Assembly: GCA_026713545.1 (NCBI GenBank)
Contig: JAPOOG010000111.1
Span: 1-53,932, forward strand
Origin: Bryobacterales bacterium
GTDB taxonomy: Bacteria > Acidobacteriota > Terriglobia > Bryobacterales > UBA6623
Direction of reading: 5' to 3'
DNA length: 53,932 bases
Both the position numbers and the translations under genes were made by a program. The notes under the pieces are model-generated. The model was not told where the DNA came from and did no database searches. It worked only from the letters and a program-made list of their open reading frames with translations. This document shows positions 16,867 through 26,763 of this stretch, one piece after another. The stretch's first letter is position 1. The number at the start of each line of letters is the position of its first letter.

Positions 16867-18018
16867 TTGAAAAAGCCAAAATATCTGACCCGGATCGATC
16901 AAATCACCGAGTTGAGCGATTCCGAGAAAGATAGACTTCGGCCGGTCCAAGAGAAGTTCGTTTTCCGTACCAACGACTATTACCAAAGCCTAATCAACTG
17001 GGATGATCCGAACGATCCGATTCGTCAATTGATCGTTCCTCGCGAAGACGAACTGGATGAATGGGGCCGCTTGGACGCCTCTTTCGAGGAACTCTACACT
17101 AAAGTTCCCGGTCTCGAACACAAGTACCGCGATACCGCCCTGCTCCTGGTGAATGACGTGTGCGGCGCATACTGCCGCTTCTGCTTCCGCAAGCGGCTGT
17201 TCATGAACGATAACGACGAGGTGGTCAAAGACGTTTCGAACGGCCTGGAATACATCCGCGAGCACCCCGAGATTTCGAACGTGCTGTTGACGGGCGGCGA
17301 CCCGCTGATCATGTCCACCAGCAAGTTGGAGCCCGTGATCGCCGGGCTTCGCGATATCCCGCATGTCAAGATCATCCGGATTGGCACCAAAATGCCGGCG
17401 TTCAATCCCTACCGGATTCTCAACGATCCCTCGTTGTGGAGGATGCTCGAGACCTACAGCACCACCGAGGCGCGCATCTACATCATGGCGCACTTCAATC
17501 ACCCGGTGGAACTGACCGCGGTGGCGCGGGAAGGCCTCGATGCGTTGCACAAGCACGGCGCCATCATCATCAATCAGACCCCGATGATCCGGGGCGTGAA
17601 CGATAGCGTCGAGACAATGCTGGAACTCTTCAACGAGCTTTCCTACATGGGCGTGCCGCCCTACTACGTCTTCCAGTGCCGGCCCACGGAGGGCAACAAG
17701 GCCTATTCGGTTCCTATCGAGGAGGCCTATCGGATCTTTGTCGAGGCGCAGAACCAGTGCTCGGGCCTCGCCAAGCGGGCGCGTTTCAGCATGTCTCATT
17801 TGACCGGCAAGATCGCAGTCGTTGGGCTGACCGAATCGCAAATGATCTTTCAATATCACCGCGCGGCCGACCCCAAAGACACCGGACGTGTGATGGTATT
17901 TCGGCGCAACAGTGCGGCACATTGGTTCGACGACTACGAAGAAGCTGCACCCTATCTGCCGCGCAAGGGAGTCCAAACAGCGTTGCCCGTCTTGCAAGCA
18001 GTAGCCGCCCGTTGTTGA
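16867..18018 (+). CDS. KamA-family radical SAM aminomutase
   Basis: A 383-residue cytosolic enzyme of the lysine 2,3-aminomutase family. It carries the radical SAM motif CGAYCRFC (Cys 99, 103, 106), then the GGDPLI and HFNHP blocks. These enzymes use S-adenosylmethionine, a 4Fe-4S cluster and PLP to shift an amino group from the alpha to the beta carbon of lysine or a relative. The usual PGGGGK PLP-lysine loop is replaced by SHLTGKI; the lysine is kept. The TTG start at 16867 is supported by AAGGAGA eight bases upstream. Substrate (free lysine, glutamate or other) is not resolved, and no EF-P neighbour is seen. Confidence 0.85.
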   Translation: MKKPKYLTRIDQITELSDSEKDRLRPVQEKFVFRTNDYYQSLINWDDPNDPIRQLIVPREDELDEWGRLDASFEELYTKVPGLEHKYRDTALLLVNDVCGAYCRFCFRKRLFMNDNDEVVKDVSNGLEYIREHPEISNVLLTGGDPLIMSTSKLEPVIAGLRDIPHVKIIRIGTKMPAFNPYRILNDPSLWRMLETYSTTEARIYIMAHFNHPVELTAVAREGLDALHKHGAIIINQTPMIRGVNDSVETMLELFNELSYMGVPPYYVFQCRPTEGNKAYSVPIEEAYRIFVEAQNQCSGLAKRARFSMSHLTGKIAVVGLTESQMIFQYHRAADPKDTGRVMVFRRNSAAHWFDDYEEAAPYLPRKGVQTALPVLQAVAARC

Positions 18019-18174
18019 TCCCCGCCCGTCGCTCAGACCGCTCTCGCGGTTGATCGCATGGCTTCAGGTTGCTGCCGATACCTCGACTGCTTCAAGAAAA
18101 GCCCTGCTTCCGGCCGGCTGCATGCCTGCCGTCTCCGCGCTCTGCATCGGTGGTGCTAACTCATTGAAAGGCAA

Positions 18175-18251
18175 TGGCAGGCGCGGCAGGACTCGAACCT
18201 GCGACCCTCTGCTTAGAAGGCAGATGCTCTATCCGGCTGAGCTACGCGCCC
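18175..18251 (-). tRNA. tRNA-Arg (TCT)
   Basis: The minus strand folds as a cloverleaf. The acceptor GGGCGCG pairs with CGCGCCT (one G-U), the D arm has AGCTCAGCCGGATAGAGC, and the anticodon stem TCTGC/GCAGA encloses loop CTTCTAA with anticodon TCT. The T arm is AGGTTCGAGTCCT, and CCA is encoded at 18175-18177. Confidence 0.95.
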
Positions 18252-18636
18252 GGAACCTGAAATACCCTTGTTCTCAGCATGCCATCACTTCCCGCGAGTG
18301 ACAAGCAACGGCCGAGTATGAATGATCCAGCTTCACGGCGCGGTTGATCGCTTCGAGGGCTTTTTCGGCTCTTGCCTGGTGACCGCACGGGGATTGGCCA
18401 TAGGCAGCCTTGGCCCGCGCCGGCAGCGACTTGGCGTCCGGCTGTTCCCTTGTTGTTCGGCCAAGGCACTGGACCGAATTCGGGCAGTCTCTGGGCCTTC
18501 CGGATTTCGGCTTCACCGGCAACAGAGCTGAATGCCCCTTGAACTACATAAAGATTCTGAGCCTGAGAAGTGGAAACCCAGGATCGCCAAATTTCTCCGC
18601 CTTCGGAAACAAACCTGACGAAAGCTGACTCACACG
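18252..18636. other. Intergenic region with no supported gene
   Basis: About 385 bases lie between the tRNA and the DUF1501 stop. A short minus-strand stretch reads AEKALEAINRAVKLDHSYSA, which resembles one TPR helix pair, but there is no intact gene around it. Nothing else is seen. Confidence 0.4.
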
Positions 18637-20070
18637 CTAAGCAACCAACTCGCGAATGACCTCGCCGCCGACATCGGTAAGACGAAACTGCCTCCCTTGA
18701 TAGGGATACGTCAGCTGGGCGTGATCGATGCCAAGCTGGTGCAAAAGTGTGGCATGCAGATCGTTAACGTGTGCTGGTTTGTCAATGGGGTTGTATGAGA
18801 ATTCGTCGGTCTCGCCGTAGATCACTCCGGGCTTGAGGCCCCCTCCGGCAAGCCAAATCGTGAAACAGCTCGGATGGTGGTCGCGGCCGTAGCTGTCGTT
18901 GGTCATCTTGCCCTGGCAGTACACCGTGCGCCCGAATTCCCCGCCCCAGACCACCAGGGTTTCATCGAGCAGACCGCGCCGGTCGAGATCATCAACCAAC
19001 GCCGCCGAAGCCTGATCAGTATCGGCGCACTGTTGAGCAATTTGATCTGGCAACGACCGGTGCTGGTCCCATCCGCGATGAAAGAGCTGGATGTACCGAA
19101 CCCCGCGCTCCACCAAACGTCTTGCGACCAGACAGTGGCGGGCGAATGTTCCCGGGATTCGTGCTGACTCGCCGTACTGGGCGAACGTGGATTCCGGCTC
19201 GCTTGACAGATCCATCAGTTCCGGGACCGACGCCTGCATGCGGTACGCCATTTCGTATTGGGCAATGCGCGTCTCGGTCTCCGGGTCCGCGGACTCTTCG
19301 CGTTGGATCTGATTCAGCGCCGCCAAGTCATCGAGGAACATGCGGCGACGATTTCGACTCACTCCCTCCGGGTCCGAGAGATAAAGGACGGGGTCGCCCT
19401 GTGAACGGAACTTGACGCCTTGATAGCGGCTCGGCAAGAAGCCACTGCCCCACAGCCGCGTGTAGAGCGCTTGGCCAACGCGGGCCTTGCCGCGAGAAAT
19501 CATGACGATGAATGCCGGAAGGTCTTCATTCTCCGTGCCAAGGCCGTAGGAGAGCCACGCCCCAATGCTGGGACGACCGGCAAGCTGGGACCCGGTCTGA
19601 AGGAACGTCACGGCCGGATCGTGATTGATCGCTTCGGTGTGCATCGTCCGGATGAACGAGAGCTTGTCGGCAATCTTGGCCGTATGCGGCAGCAATTCAC
19701 TGACCCAGGCGCCGGATTCGCCGTGCCGCTTGAACTCGAACAAAGTCTTCTGGACCGGAAACGTTTTTTGCGATGCCGTCATGCCGGTCAGTCGCTGACC
19801 CTTTCGTACCGAATCGGGCAGTTCCGTACCGTGAAGCTGCTCAAGCTTGGGCTTGTAATCGAACAGATCGAGCTGCGAAGGCCCACCGCTCTGGAACAGA
19901 TAGATGACATGCTTGGCCTTGGGCGCCATGTGCGGCAAACCCGGTAATCCACCCTTTCCCGCAGCGTCCTTTCCCATTAAATGAGCCAACGCTGCGATGC
20001 CCAGGCCGCTTGCGCTGCGACCGAAGAAATGACGCCTGGTCAGAAGGGTTGCCCAGTCAGTCGGTTTCAT
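18637..20070 (-). CDS. DUF1501 (sulfatase-fold) Tat-exported protein, copy 2
   Basis: A 477-residue paralogue of the DUF1501 gene at 9.5-11.0 kb, with the same landmarks: the Tat motif TRRHFFGRSASGLG, YLFQSGGPSQLDLFDYKP, INHDPAVTFLQTG, WGGEFGRTVYCQG and GRDHHPSCFTIWLAGGG. Its ATG at 20070 overlaps the stop of the upstream PSD1 gene (ATGA), so the two are translationally coupled, tighter than in copy 1. It is exported by the Tat path, which implies folding or cofactor loading before export. Confidence 0.9.
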   Translation of the reverse strand: MKPTDWATLLTRRHFFGRSASGLGIAALAHLMGKDAAGKGGLPGLPHMAPKAKHVIYLFQSGGPSQLDLFDYKPKLEQLHGTELPDSVRKGQRLTGMTASQKTFPVQKTLFEFKRHGESGAWVSELLPHTAKIADKLSFIRTMHTEAINHDPAVTFLQTGSQLAGRPSIGAWLSYGLGTENEDLPAFIVMISRGKARVGQALYTRLWGSGFLPSRYQGVKFRSQGDPVLYLSDPEGVSRNRRRMFLDDLAALNQIQREESADPETETRIAQYEMAYRMQASVPELMDLSSEPESTFAQYGESARIPGTFARHCLVARRLVERGVRYIQLFHRGWDQHRSLPDQIAQQCADTDQASAALVDDLDRRGLLDETLVVWGGEFGRTVYCQGKMTNDSYGRDHHPSCFTIWLAGGGLKPGVIYGETDEFSYNPIDKPAHVNDLHATLLHQLGIDHAQLTYPYQGRQFRLTDVGGEVIRELVA

Positions 20071-23000
20071 TGCTTCGTCACCGTCTCATCCAGATTCAGG
20101 ATCAAACCTGCGGTCATGGCATATGCCGCAAGCTCGGTTCGTTTCACGCGAGTGTGTACCGGACTTTCTCCTTGGGCCAATAGTCGCGCCGCCGCTTTCG
20201 GATCTTCCCGGAAGCTCTCCAGTTGTTTGGCGAATGCCCTCTCGAGGATGTCGGACTCCTGACCACTGGGAGGCCGCGAGGTCGCCATTTCGAATCCGTA
20301 TGCCAGTCGGTCCCTGGGGGTCTCGCCACCTTCCAAGTACATTCGCTCTGCGAACTTTCGCGACGCCTCTACAAACGTCACATCGTTCATCAGATTCAGC
20401 GCCTGCAAGGGTGTGTTGGTTCGCTCCGTCCTCACCGTGCACGTCTCTCGCGTGGACGAATCGAAATTGAGCATCGAAGGAGGGCCAATGGTTCGACGCC
20501 AGTAGGTATAAAGGCTCCTGCGATAAAGATCATCGCCGTCGTCGGAGATGTAGCCTCCGCCGGAGGCGATGTCGATCCATAGTCCTTCCGGCTGATAGGG
20601 CTTTACGGACGGCCCACCCGATTGTTCGTGCAGCAACCCTGCCAGAAGCAAAGCCTGGTCACGTACAGCTTCCGCCGGTAGTCGAAACCGCGGTCCCCGA
20701 GCAAACAGCTTGTTTTCAGGGTCCCTGCTCGCGGCATCATCGATCCCCTTCGAGTCTTGCCGGTATGTTGCGCTCATCACGATCGTCTTCAGAAGCGATT
20801 TAACGTCCCAGCCGCCTTCAACAAACTCGACAGCCAACCAATCCAGGAGTTCCGGGTGCGTCGGCCGCTCGCCCTGTGTCCCCAGGTTCTCCGGCGTCCG
20901 GACGAGACCCTCGCCGAACAGCATCTGCCAGAATCGGTTCACCGTGACACGCGCCGTTAAAGGATTGGCAGGATCGACCAGCCAGCGCGCCAAAGCAAGG
21001 CGATCGTTGGCCGCCGACTCCGGCAGGGACGGCAGGACGCTCAGAACGCCGGGAAGAACTTTCTCGCCAGGTTTATCGTATGCCCCACGCTCGAGTACGA
21101 AGGTGTCTCGGGGCGGGTCCTTCTCGGCCATGATCATTACGCTGGAGACTCGGCTCTCCAGGTCATCTCTGACCCGCTTCAACCGGCTCAGCGTCGCCCA
21201 CGAAGCCCGTACTTCCCGAGGCCCGTATTTATCGACGAAAGCCCACTCGAGCTTGTTTCTTTGATCCTCAGTCCGTTCTCCGCTCCGGATCTGTGCGATC
21301 TCGCTGAGGTTCTTGGCGACAGCCAACGTCAAGGCCTCTTCGCTCTTCAACTCCCGGTCATAGACAACGATTTCATCTATGCTGCCAACGAACCCACTGT
21401 CCGCGTCTGCGCCTGTGCCGATTCGAAAAGGCGCTTTCGTCTTCATATCGGTATTGGAATAGTCCAACTCGGCGACCGTATCGACTTCTCGGCCGTCAAT
21501 GTAGAGCTTGGCGCCTGCAGCGATAAGCGATCCGTCGTACGTCGCGGTCACGTGCATCCAGCGGAGCAGCGGTAGGGAAGCGCGTGAACTGACGATGATC
21601 CAGTCGTCTATCCGGCTGATTAGCTTGAGCTTCAACTTCCCTTTCTCGAGGGCTAGCGTGATGCCCCTGCCGGCGTTCTCTTCATGAGTGTCGAACTTCT
21701 CCGAGCGACTCAGAATCACGCCGTCGGCTGACTCCGGCTTGATCCATGCGGCGACGCTGAACGCGTCGTTGTAGTCGTATTTCAGCAGCTCCGGCTCTTC
21801 GATATGGCCGTGGCCCTGCAGTGAAATCGCCCGGCCGACGTGGCCGTCAGACTGTACGACTTGGCCGGAAACCGATGCCCCTCTCAGATCGCTTTCGAAA
21901 TCGAAGCTCGCCACCAGACCATCGCGAGGAAGCCATTGCAACGGCTTCTTCGAGCGGGCAATTCTACTCTCCCACTTCTCGAAAGCATGGGAGGCGGAAT
22001 CGAACGTCTCAAGGAATTGCTTTTCGGAGAGAGAGATTTCATCCGAGAGATCCTTCAGCCGTCGAACTTGCTCCCTCGTCGGTGCTGGAATCATCGGGGG
22101 AGAGTTGAAGGGTCGCACTACCCTGCCTCGCTCGGGAACGTTATTGAAGTATGCGTAAAGCTGATAAAACTCCTTCTGCGAAATAGGGTCGTACTTATGA
22201 TCGTGGCATCGCGCACAACCAACCGTCAGACCCAGAAAAACCGTCGACATGGTCTCCACGCGATCCACCACATACTCGACGCGGTACTCCTCATCCACGA
22301 TTCCCAACTCACTGTTTGTGCGATGGTTGCGGTTGAAGCCCGTGGCGATCAACTGCTCAAGAGTGGGGTCGGGAAGCATGTCACCGGCGATCTGCTCGAC
22401 CGTAAACTCGTCAAAAGGTTTGTTCGAGTTGAACGCGTCGATCACCCAATCTCGCCAACGCCACATCTCGACGGGAGCGTCGTTTTGATATCCCTGTGTG
22501 TCTGCATAGCGCGCAGCATCCAGCCAGCGGCCCGCCATCCGTTCTCCAAAACGCTGAGAGTCGAGGAGCCGATCGACCACTCGTTCGTAGGCGTTCGGGG
22601 ACGTGTCGTCGACAAAAGAGCGTACTTCCTTTATTTCAGGCGGCAGACCTGTCAAATCCAGGCTCAACCTGCGGATGAGCGACCTGCGATCCGCCTCTTC
22701 GGCCGCTGACATCCCCTCTTTCTCGAGACGTTCGAATACGAAGCGATCGATCGGGTTGCGCACAAGGTGTTCCCATCGCACCGCTGGCTGGCTGGGACGC
22801 GTAGGCGCTACGAAAGCCCAATGAGCACTCCATGGCGCACCGGCTTCGACCCAGGCGCGCAGGATCTCGATCTCCCCGTCAGCGAGCTTGTCATGTCCCA
22901 AGTAGGCCGGCGGCATGCGCTGCGAAACATCGTCGCTGACGACACGCCGCAAAGCCTCGCGCGCCATGTTGCGCGCCTGATCTTCGACATCAAGCCGCAG

Positions 23001-23153
23001 GTTCGCTTGCCGCTTTGCCGCGTCAGGACCGTGGCATGCGTAGCAGTTGTCTGAAAGGACAGGGCGGACGATTCGATCGAAATCGACCGCGACCGCAGGA
23101 ACAGCGGCTATCAGTAGCAGTAAAAAAACAGTGAGCTTCAGCAATCTGCACAC
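20067..23153 (-). CDS. PSD1 / DUF1549 / LamG / DUF1553 protein, copy 2
   Basis: A 1028-residue paralogue of the 6.4-9.5 kb gene. It has signal peptide LLKLTVFLLLLIAAVPAVAV, PSD1 haem-type motif CYACH at 37-41, DUF1549 with CARCHDHKYDP, a LamG-like domain (FSVAAWIKPESADG, MHVTATYDGS), and DUF1553 with NPLTARVTVNRFWQ and RTERTNTPLQALNLMND. The start is a GTG at 23153. It points toward copy 1 from the other side of the housekeeping block. Sequence divergence from copy 1 indicates an old duplication or separate acquisition rather than a recent copy. Confidence 0.9.
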   Translation of the reverse strand: MCRLLKLTVFLLLLIAAVPAVAVDFDRIVRPVLSDNCYACHGPDAAKRQANLRLDVEDQARNMAREALRRVVSDDVSQRMPPAYLGHDKLADGEIEILRAWVEAGAPWSAHWAFVAPTRPSQPAVRWEHLVRNPIDRFVFERLEKEGMSAAEEADRRSLIRRLSLDLTGLPPEIKEVRSFVDDTSPNAYERVVDRLLDSQRFGERMAGRWLDAARYADTQGYQNDAPVEMWRWRDWVIDAFNSNKPFDEFTVEQIAGDMLPDPTLEQLIATGFNRNHRTNSELGIVDEEYRVEYVVDRVETMSTVFLGLTVGCARCHDHKYDPISQKEFYQLYAYFNNVPERGRVVRPFNSPPMIPAPTREQVRRLKDLSDEISLSEKQFLETFDSASHAFEKWESRIARSKKPLQWLPRDGLVASFDFESDLRGASVSGQVVQSDGHVGRAISLQGHGHIEEPELLKYDYNDAFSVAAWIKPESADGVILSRSEKFDTHEENAGRGITLALEKGKLKLKLISRIDDWIIVSSRASLPLLRWMHVTATYDGSLIAAGAKLYIDGREVDTVAELDYSNTDMKTKAPFRIGTGADADSGFVGSIDEIVVYDRELKSEEALTLAVAKNLSEIAQIRSGERTEDQRNKLEWAFVDKYGPREVRASWATLSRLKRVRDDLESRVSSVMIMAEKDPPRDTFVLERGAYDKPGEKVLPGVLSVLPSLPESAANDRLALARWLVDPANPLTARVTVNRFWQMLFGEGLVRTPENLGTQGERPTHPELLDWLAVEFVEGGWDVKSLLKTIVMSATYRQDSKGIDDAASRDPENKLFARGPRFRLPAEAVRDQALLLAGLLHEQSGGPSVKPYQPEGLWIDIASGGGYISDDGDDLYRRSLYTYWRRTIGPPSMLNFDSSTRETCTVRTERTNTPLQALNLMNDVTFVEASRKFAERMYLEGGETPRDRLAYGFEMATSRPPSGQESDILERAFAKQLESFREDPKAAARLLAQGESPVHTRVKRTELAAYAMTAGLILNLDETVTKQ

Positions 23154-23346
23154 AGTATATGAGGCGTATATGGGAAAGTCACACCTTGGAAAACTGCTTC
23201 TCGAAGCACAGTCGCCTCACACGGGCGCTTCATCGCTTCCAGGGCATGTTTGTCTCTTCCCGTGTGAGCGCAGACGTGTCGTCATGCCGGTTGTATTCAA
23301 TCCGGTCTGGGAGGCGGTATTACCTCTTGTGTCATCCGTAGCCGCA

Positions 23347-25563
23347 TTAGAACTCTAGCGGCCGATACGGTCGCATCTTGTACTCCTCGCCGTTTTCAGT
23401 CACGACGATGAATTGATTGACGTCGACATCTCTGAACACCTGCGTTCGGTCTGAAGTTGGCCAATGGATCTCTAGAGACTGAATCGACTCGGCACGGCCC
23501 AGGCCCAAGTGCTGCCGCAGTGGGTTGGCTCCGAAACTTCCTCCGCTGTTCACCCACCTGTAGATGGAGCGCATATTGCCGTCCTCGATGATGTCCGCGC
23601 GAATCCGAGCGCCGATACCGGACCTGTTGGAGGTTACGCCGACAAGCTTGACAACCAACCAATGGTTGCCAAAGCCCGGATTCTCGAACAGGGCATTGCC
23701 GAAAACGTCTCCGGCATAGGCGCCACCCAACTCGGTGAAGATGTCCTGATCACCGTCGTGATCGAAGTCGGCAAAGGCCACGCCGTGTCCCTTCTGCAAA
23801 TGACCTAGGCCTGCCGCCGTGGTGACATCGATAAAGCGGCTCCCGCCGGCATTCCGGAACAGCAGGTTGGGCATCAGACCTTCGTATTCCGGATAGCCGG
23901 TTCCCAAATAGAAGTCGAGGTAACCATCGTTGTCGAGATCACCGAAGTTCGATCCCATGGGCTGCGTGATGCGATCCAGGTTGACGTCGTAACTGACTTC
24001 CTGAAAAGAGCCCTTCCCGTCTCCCTGGTAAAGGCTATCGAGCTCGGTTTCAATCGCCGGAAGGCCGAAGTAGTGAGCCGCCACATCCTCCACCCGCCGC
24101 TCATATCCGGACACGAACAGATCAAGGCTGCCGTCATTGTTGAAGTCCCAAAACCACGCCGGGAAGCTCTTGAACGGGTAGGTAACGTCAGCGTCCTGGG
24201 CGACATCTGTGAACGTGCCGTCACCATTGTTGTGATACAGGCGATTGGGTCCGCCGAAATTCGACACATAGAGATCGGGGTAGCGGTCACTATCGTAGTC
24301 GCCCCAGACGACGGCCTTGGCAACGTCATCGTTCGTCACACCGGCGAACTCGGCGACATCAGTGAAGGAGCCATCACCGTTATTGCGAAAAAGACGGCAA
24401 GCAAAGACCTCATTGCCAACGTAGAGGTCAAGGTCACCGTCATTGTCGTAGTCAGCCCACCCGGCAGTCTGCGTTGGGTAATGCGCCACCCCCAGTCCGG
24501 CATCAAAAGTGACATCGCGAAAATGCGCTTTGCCGTCGTTCTGCAGAAGCGAGTCGGGATACCGCCCGGCCTTTCCGAGCCAAGCGCCACGAAGGACATA
24601 GATATCAAGATCTCCATCGTTGTCGTAGTCGGCTTGGATCAGGTTCAGCCCACCGAACAGCCCTCGAAATCCGGCCTCGGCGGTACGATCGGTGAAGGAG
24701 CCGTTTCCATTGTTGCGGAAGTAGCGAAGCTGCCCGCGGGGGCTCCAATCCGAGACCACGATGTCGAGCCAACCGTCGTCGTCAAAGTCGTCGGCGATAG
24801 TGCCGCCGCTCAGGCTGACCGTATTCAGACCCAGGTTCGGAGCAATGTCTCGGAACCGAGGGAACTCCTGCTCAGATTCGAAGCGGTCGGGAGGTACGAG
24901 AAAATCCGGTGGAACTTTCCAGGGATATTCTCCCACCGTCATGTAAGCGAGGTTCAAGAGCCAACGCGCGGCGATGTGTTGAGGACGGCGATCGAGAACC
25001 TCCATCAGGTATTGGATGGCCGTTCGAGCACCGGACTGTTCCCAATGAACCCCGCCGCCCCGAATCGGCAGAATGCAACTTTCGGCATTACGATGTGCGA
25101 GACAGTTTTGGATTTCTCCCAGACGCAGGTAGGCGACAGCGAGTTGGAAAGCCGGCTGAATAAGGTTCTTATCCGACAATTCATAAGCCTTCAAAAGATG
25201 TGCAACAGCCTGTTCGTTTCTGCCCAAACGCAACTCATCCTTCCCCACAATCAGGTGCAGGCGTGCTCGATGTGCGGCCGGGGCGTTCGCCGGAAGAACC
25301 TTGAGCTGCCCGCGTTCACGGGCATGCAACGCGTCCCCCGTATACTCGTTTTCTCGGGAACTCAGAACGCGAATGTCATCGAGCAACGCCAGCATGCGCT
25401 GATGACTATCGCCCGAAGATCTGTCCTCGTCAGCCGAGATCGTGGATAGAGCATCGCCGCTGCTGTCAGCAGGTTGCGCGAGCAAGCAGAGGGCGCCGAT
25501 CACGGATCCCCACAGAATCACTCTGGTCAGCTTGTTCAGGAAGGCCGTCATTGAGCGGCGCAT
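23347..25563 (-). CDS. CRTAC1-type protein with FG-GAP/VCBS repeats and ASPIC/UnbV domain
   Basis: A 738-residue exported protein. After a hydrophobic N-terminal signal (VILWGSVIGALCLLAQPA) residues about 60-220 are helical and TPR-like. At least six FG-GAP/VCBS calcium-binding repeats follow (DYDNDGDLDIYV, DYDNDGDLDLYVGN, DFNNDGSLDLFVSG, DLDNDGYLDFYLG, DFDHDGDQDIFTE). The C-terminal ASPIC/UnbV domain includes NSGGSFGANPLRQHLGLG and IEWP-like IHWPTSDRTQ. The family is common in Acidobacteriota and Planctomycetota, probably as a surface adhesin-like propeller; its biochemical role is unknown. Confidence 0.85.
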   Translation of the reverse strand: MRRSMTAFLNKLTRVILWGSVIGALCLLAQPADSSGDALSTISADEDRSSGDSHQRMLALLDDIRVLSSRENEYTGDALHARERGQLKVLPANAPAAHRARLHLIVGKDELRLGRNEQAVAHLLKAYELSDKNLIQPAFQLAVAYLRLGEIQNCLAHRNAESCILPIRGGGVHWEQSGARTAIQYLMEVLDRRPQHIAARWLLNLAYMTVGEYPWKVPPDFLVPPDRFESEQEFPRFRDIAPNLGLNTVSLSGGTIADDFDDDGWLDIVVSDWSPRGQLRYFRNNGNGSFTDRTAEAGFRGLFGGLNLIQADYDNDGDLDIYVLRGAWLGKAGRYPDSLLQNDGKAHFRDVTFDAGLGVAHYPTQTAGWADYDNDGDLDLYVGNEVFACRLFRNNGDGSFTDVAEFAGVTNDDVAKAVVWGDYDSDRYPDLYVSNFGGPNRLYHNNGDGTFTDVAQDADVTYPFKSFPAWFWDFNNDGSLDLFVSGYERRVEDVAAHYFGLPAIETELDSLYQGDGKGSFQEVSYDVNLDRITQPMGSNFGDLDNDGYLDFYLGTGYPEYEGLMPNLLFRNAGGSRFIDVTTAAGLGHLQKGHGVAFADFDHDGDQDIFTELGGAYAGDVFGNALFENPGFGNHWLVVKLVGVTSNRSGIGARIRADIIEDGNMRSIYRWVNSGGSFGANPLRQHLGLGRAESIQSLEIHWPTSDRTQVFRDVDVNQFIVVTENGEEYKMRPYRPLEF

Positions 25564-25721
25564 CGGAGAGCCGTTGATCCTCGACTATTCTACATCGCGG
25601 CCTGTCGACGGCCCCTCGAACTCCCAGTGAATGCAGATGTTCCGAGTCGTGGGCCGTCAAACACCGTGCCGACAGCCCTCGTGATCAACTTATTCTCGGA
25701 AACGGAGACGTGGAAAACCAG

Positions 25722-26225
25722 TCAGGAGCCTGACGGCCGGGCTCGTGACAGACGTTCGCGCGGTCCGGCCGGTCCCTGCTCCGCCGGCGTGTTGTGTTGC
25801 ATGATGACCTTCCACTTCCCATCTTCTTTCGTGTAAGTCATCGTGTAACGCCCGCGGTGGTGTGCGTTCCTGCCATCCCTGGTTTTTACATTTACTTCGT
25901 ACTCTCCCCACGCTATGCCGGTGTTTCCAATCACACGGTATTGCATGTTCTGTGGCTCGAACTTGGCCGCATGAGTCTTGCCGAAGAAGCGTTCCCAGTC
26001 CAACTGGCATGCCGCCTTGCCTTCCTTGCCCGAAGTCGGGCCGCAGGAATAAAACGAAAGCGCCTTTTCGTGAACATCTGCCAGGAAGCCGTCGATGTCT
26101 CCGGCGTTGAGCGCCGCCACAGAAGACTCGAAACTCATTCTAATCTGAGCCGCCTCGTGATCCTCGCCAAGCGCCGGCGAAATCAGCAGCAGAACTGCGG
26201 ACAGCAACGTTCCCCATCGTCTCAT
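25722..26225 (-). CDS. Exported SnoaL/NTF2-like (DUF4440-type) protein
   Basis: A 167-residue protein with signal peptide MRRWGTLLSAVLLLISPALG and an NTF2-like cone fold (MSFESSVAALNAGDIDGFLADVHEKALSFYS, YTMTYTKEDGKWKVIMQH). The start at 26225 was chosen because AGGAGG at 26232-26237 is ideally spaced for it, whereas the ATG at 26243 would place that site inside the gene. Such proteins are often isomerase-like or ligand-binding; no specific function can be given. Confidence 0.7.
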   Translation of the reverse strand: MRRWGTLLSAVLLLISPALGEDHEAAQIRMSFESSVAALNAGDIDGFLADVHEKALSFYSCGPTSGKEGKAACQLDWERFFGKTHAAKFEPQNMQYRVIGNTGIAWGEYEVNVKTRDGRNAHHRGRYTMTYTKEDGKWKVIMQHNTPAEQGPAGPRERLSRARPSGS

Positions 26226-26763
26226 TCGAAGCCTCCTTGCCATTCTGACTCCAGCTTACTTCGGAATGGCCCCGAATACGACTCCGATAGTACCGCCACC
26301 AGGAAAAATCCAGTTGTGCAGGTAGCCCGGCAGGCAAACCTGTTTAACGGAAGAGCGCGGAAGAAAAGGCCAAGACCGACTCTGGCGCGATCCCCGTTGT
26401 GGGACAACTCGCCTCCAAACTTGGACTGACAATGAGCGTATCCACGATTGACACACTTCGTGCTTTAGTCATGCTCGGGCGCTGGCGAGAGTCTGACTTT
26501 GATCAGAGAAATTGTTTGATCACACCCAAGTCCAAACCACGGCCTGCGCCCGCGCCAGTTCACATGTGACACCGTCAGGGTAACCTGGGCCCATATCTAT
26601 GTCCGCATCGACAGCTGCCTGAGGAAGCGGAGTGGCCGCATCGGCACGACGCGCGGGGCTTGATCCCTACTCAGAATCGGCTGCCGGAAACCGATAGGTA
26701 TCGCCCGCCGTCAAGAGCAGCGCATCAACTCCTCTGTAACAACAGATGATCGAAGACATTCCG
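26226..26763. other. Intergenic region without recognised features
   Basis: About 540 bases lie between the NTF2-like start and the msrA stop. No intact reading frame with family similarity, repeat copy or clear terminator is seen. Confidence 0.4.

Noticed and set aside
18274-18522. Possible TPR protein fragment on the minus strand
   Set aside because: One helix-like stretch (AEKALEAINRAVKLDHSYS) is suggestive, but there is no start signal, no second repeat and no intact frame.
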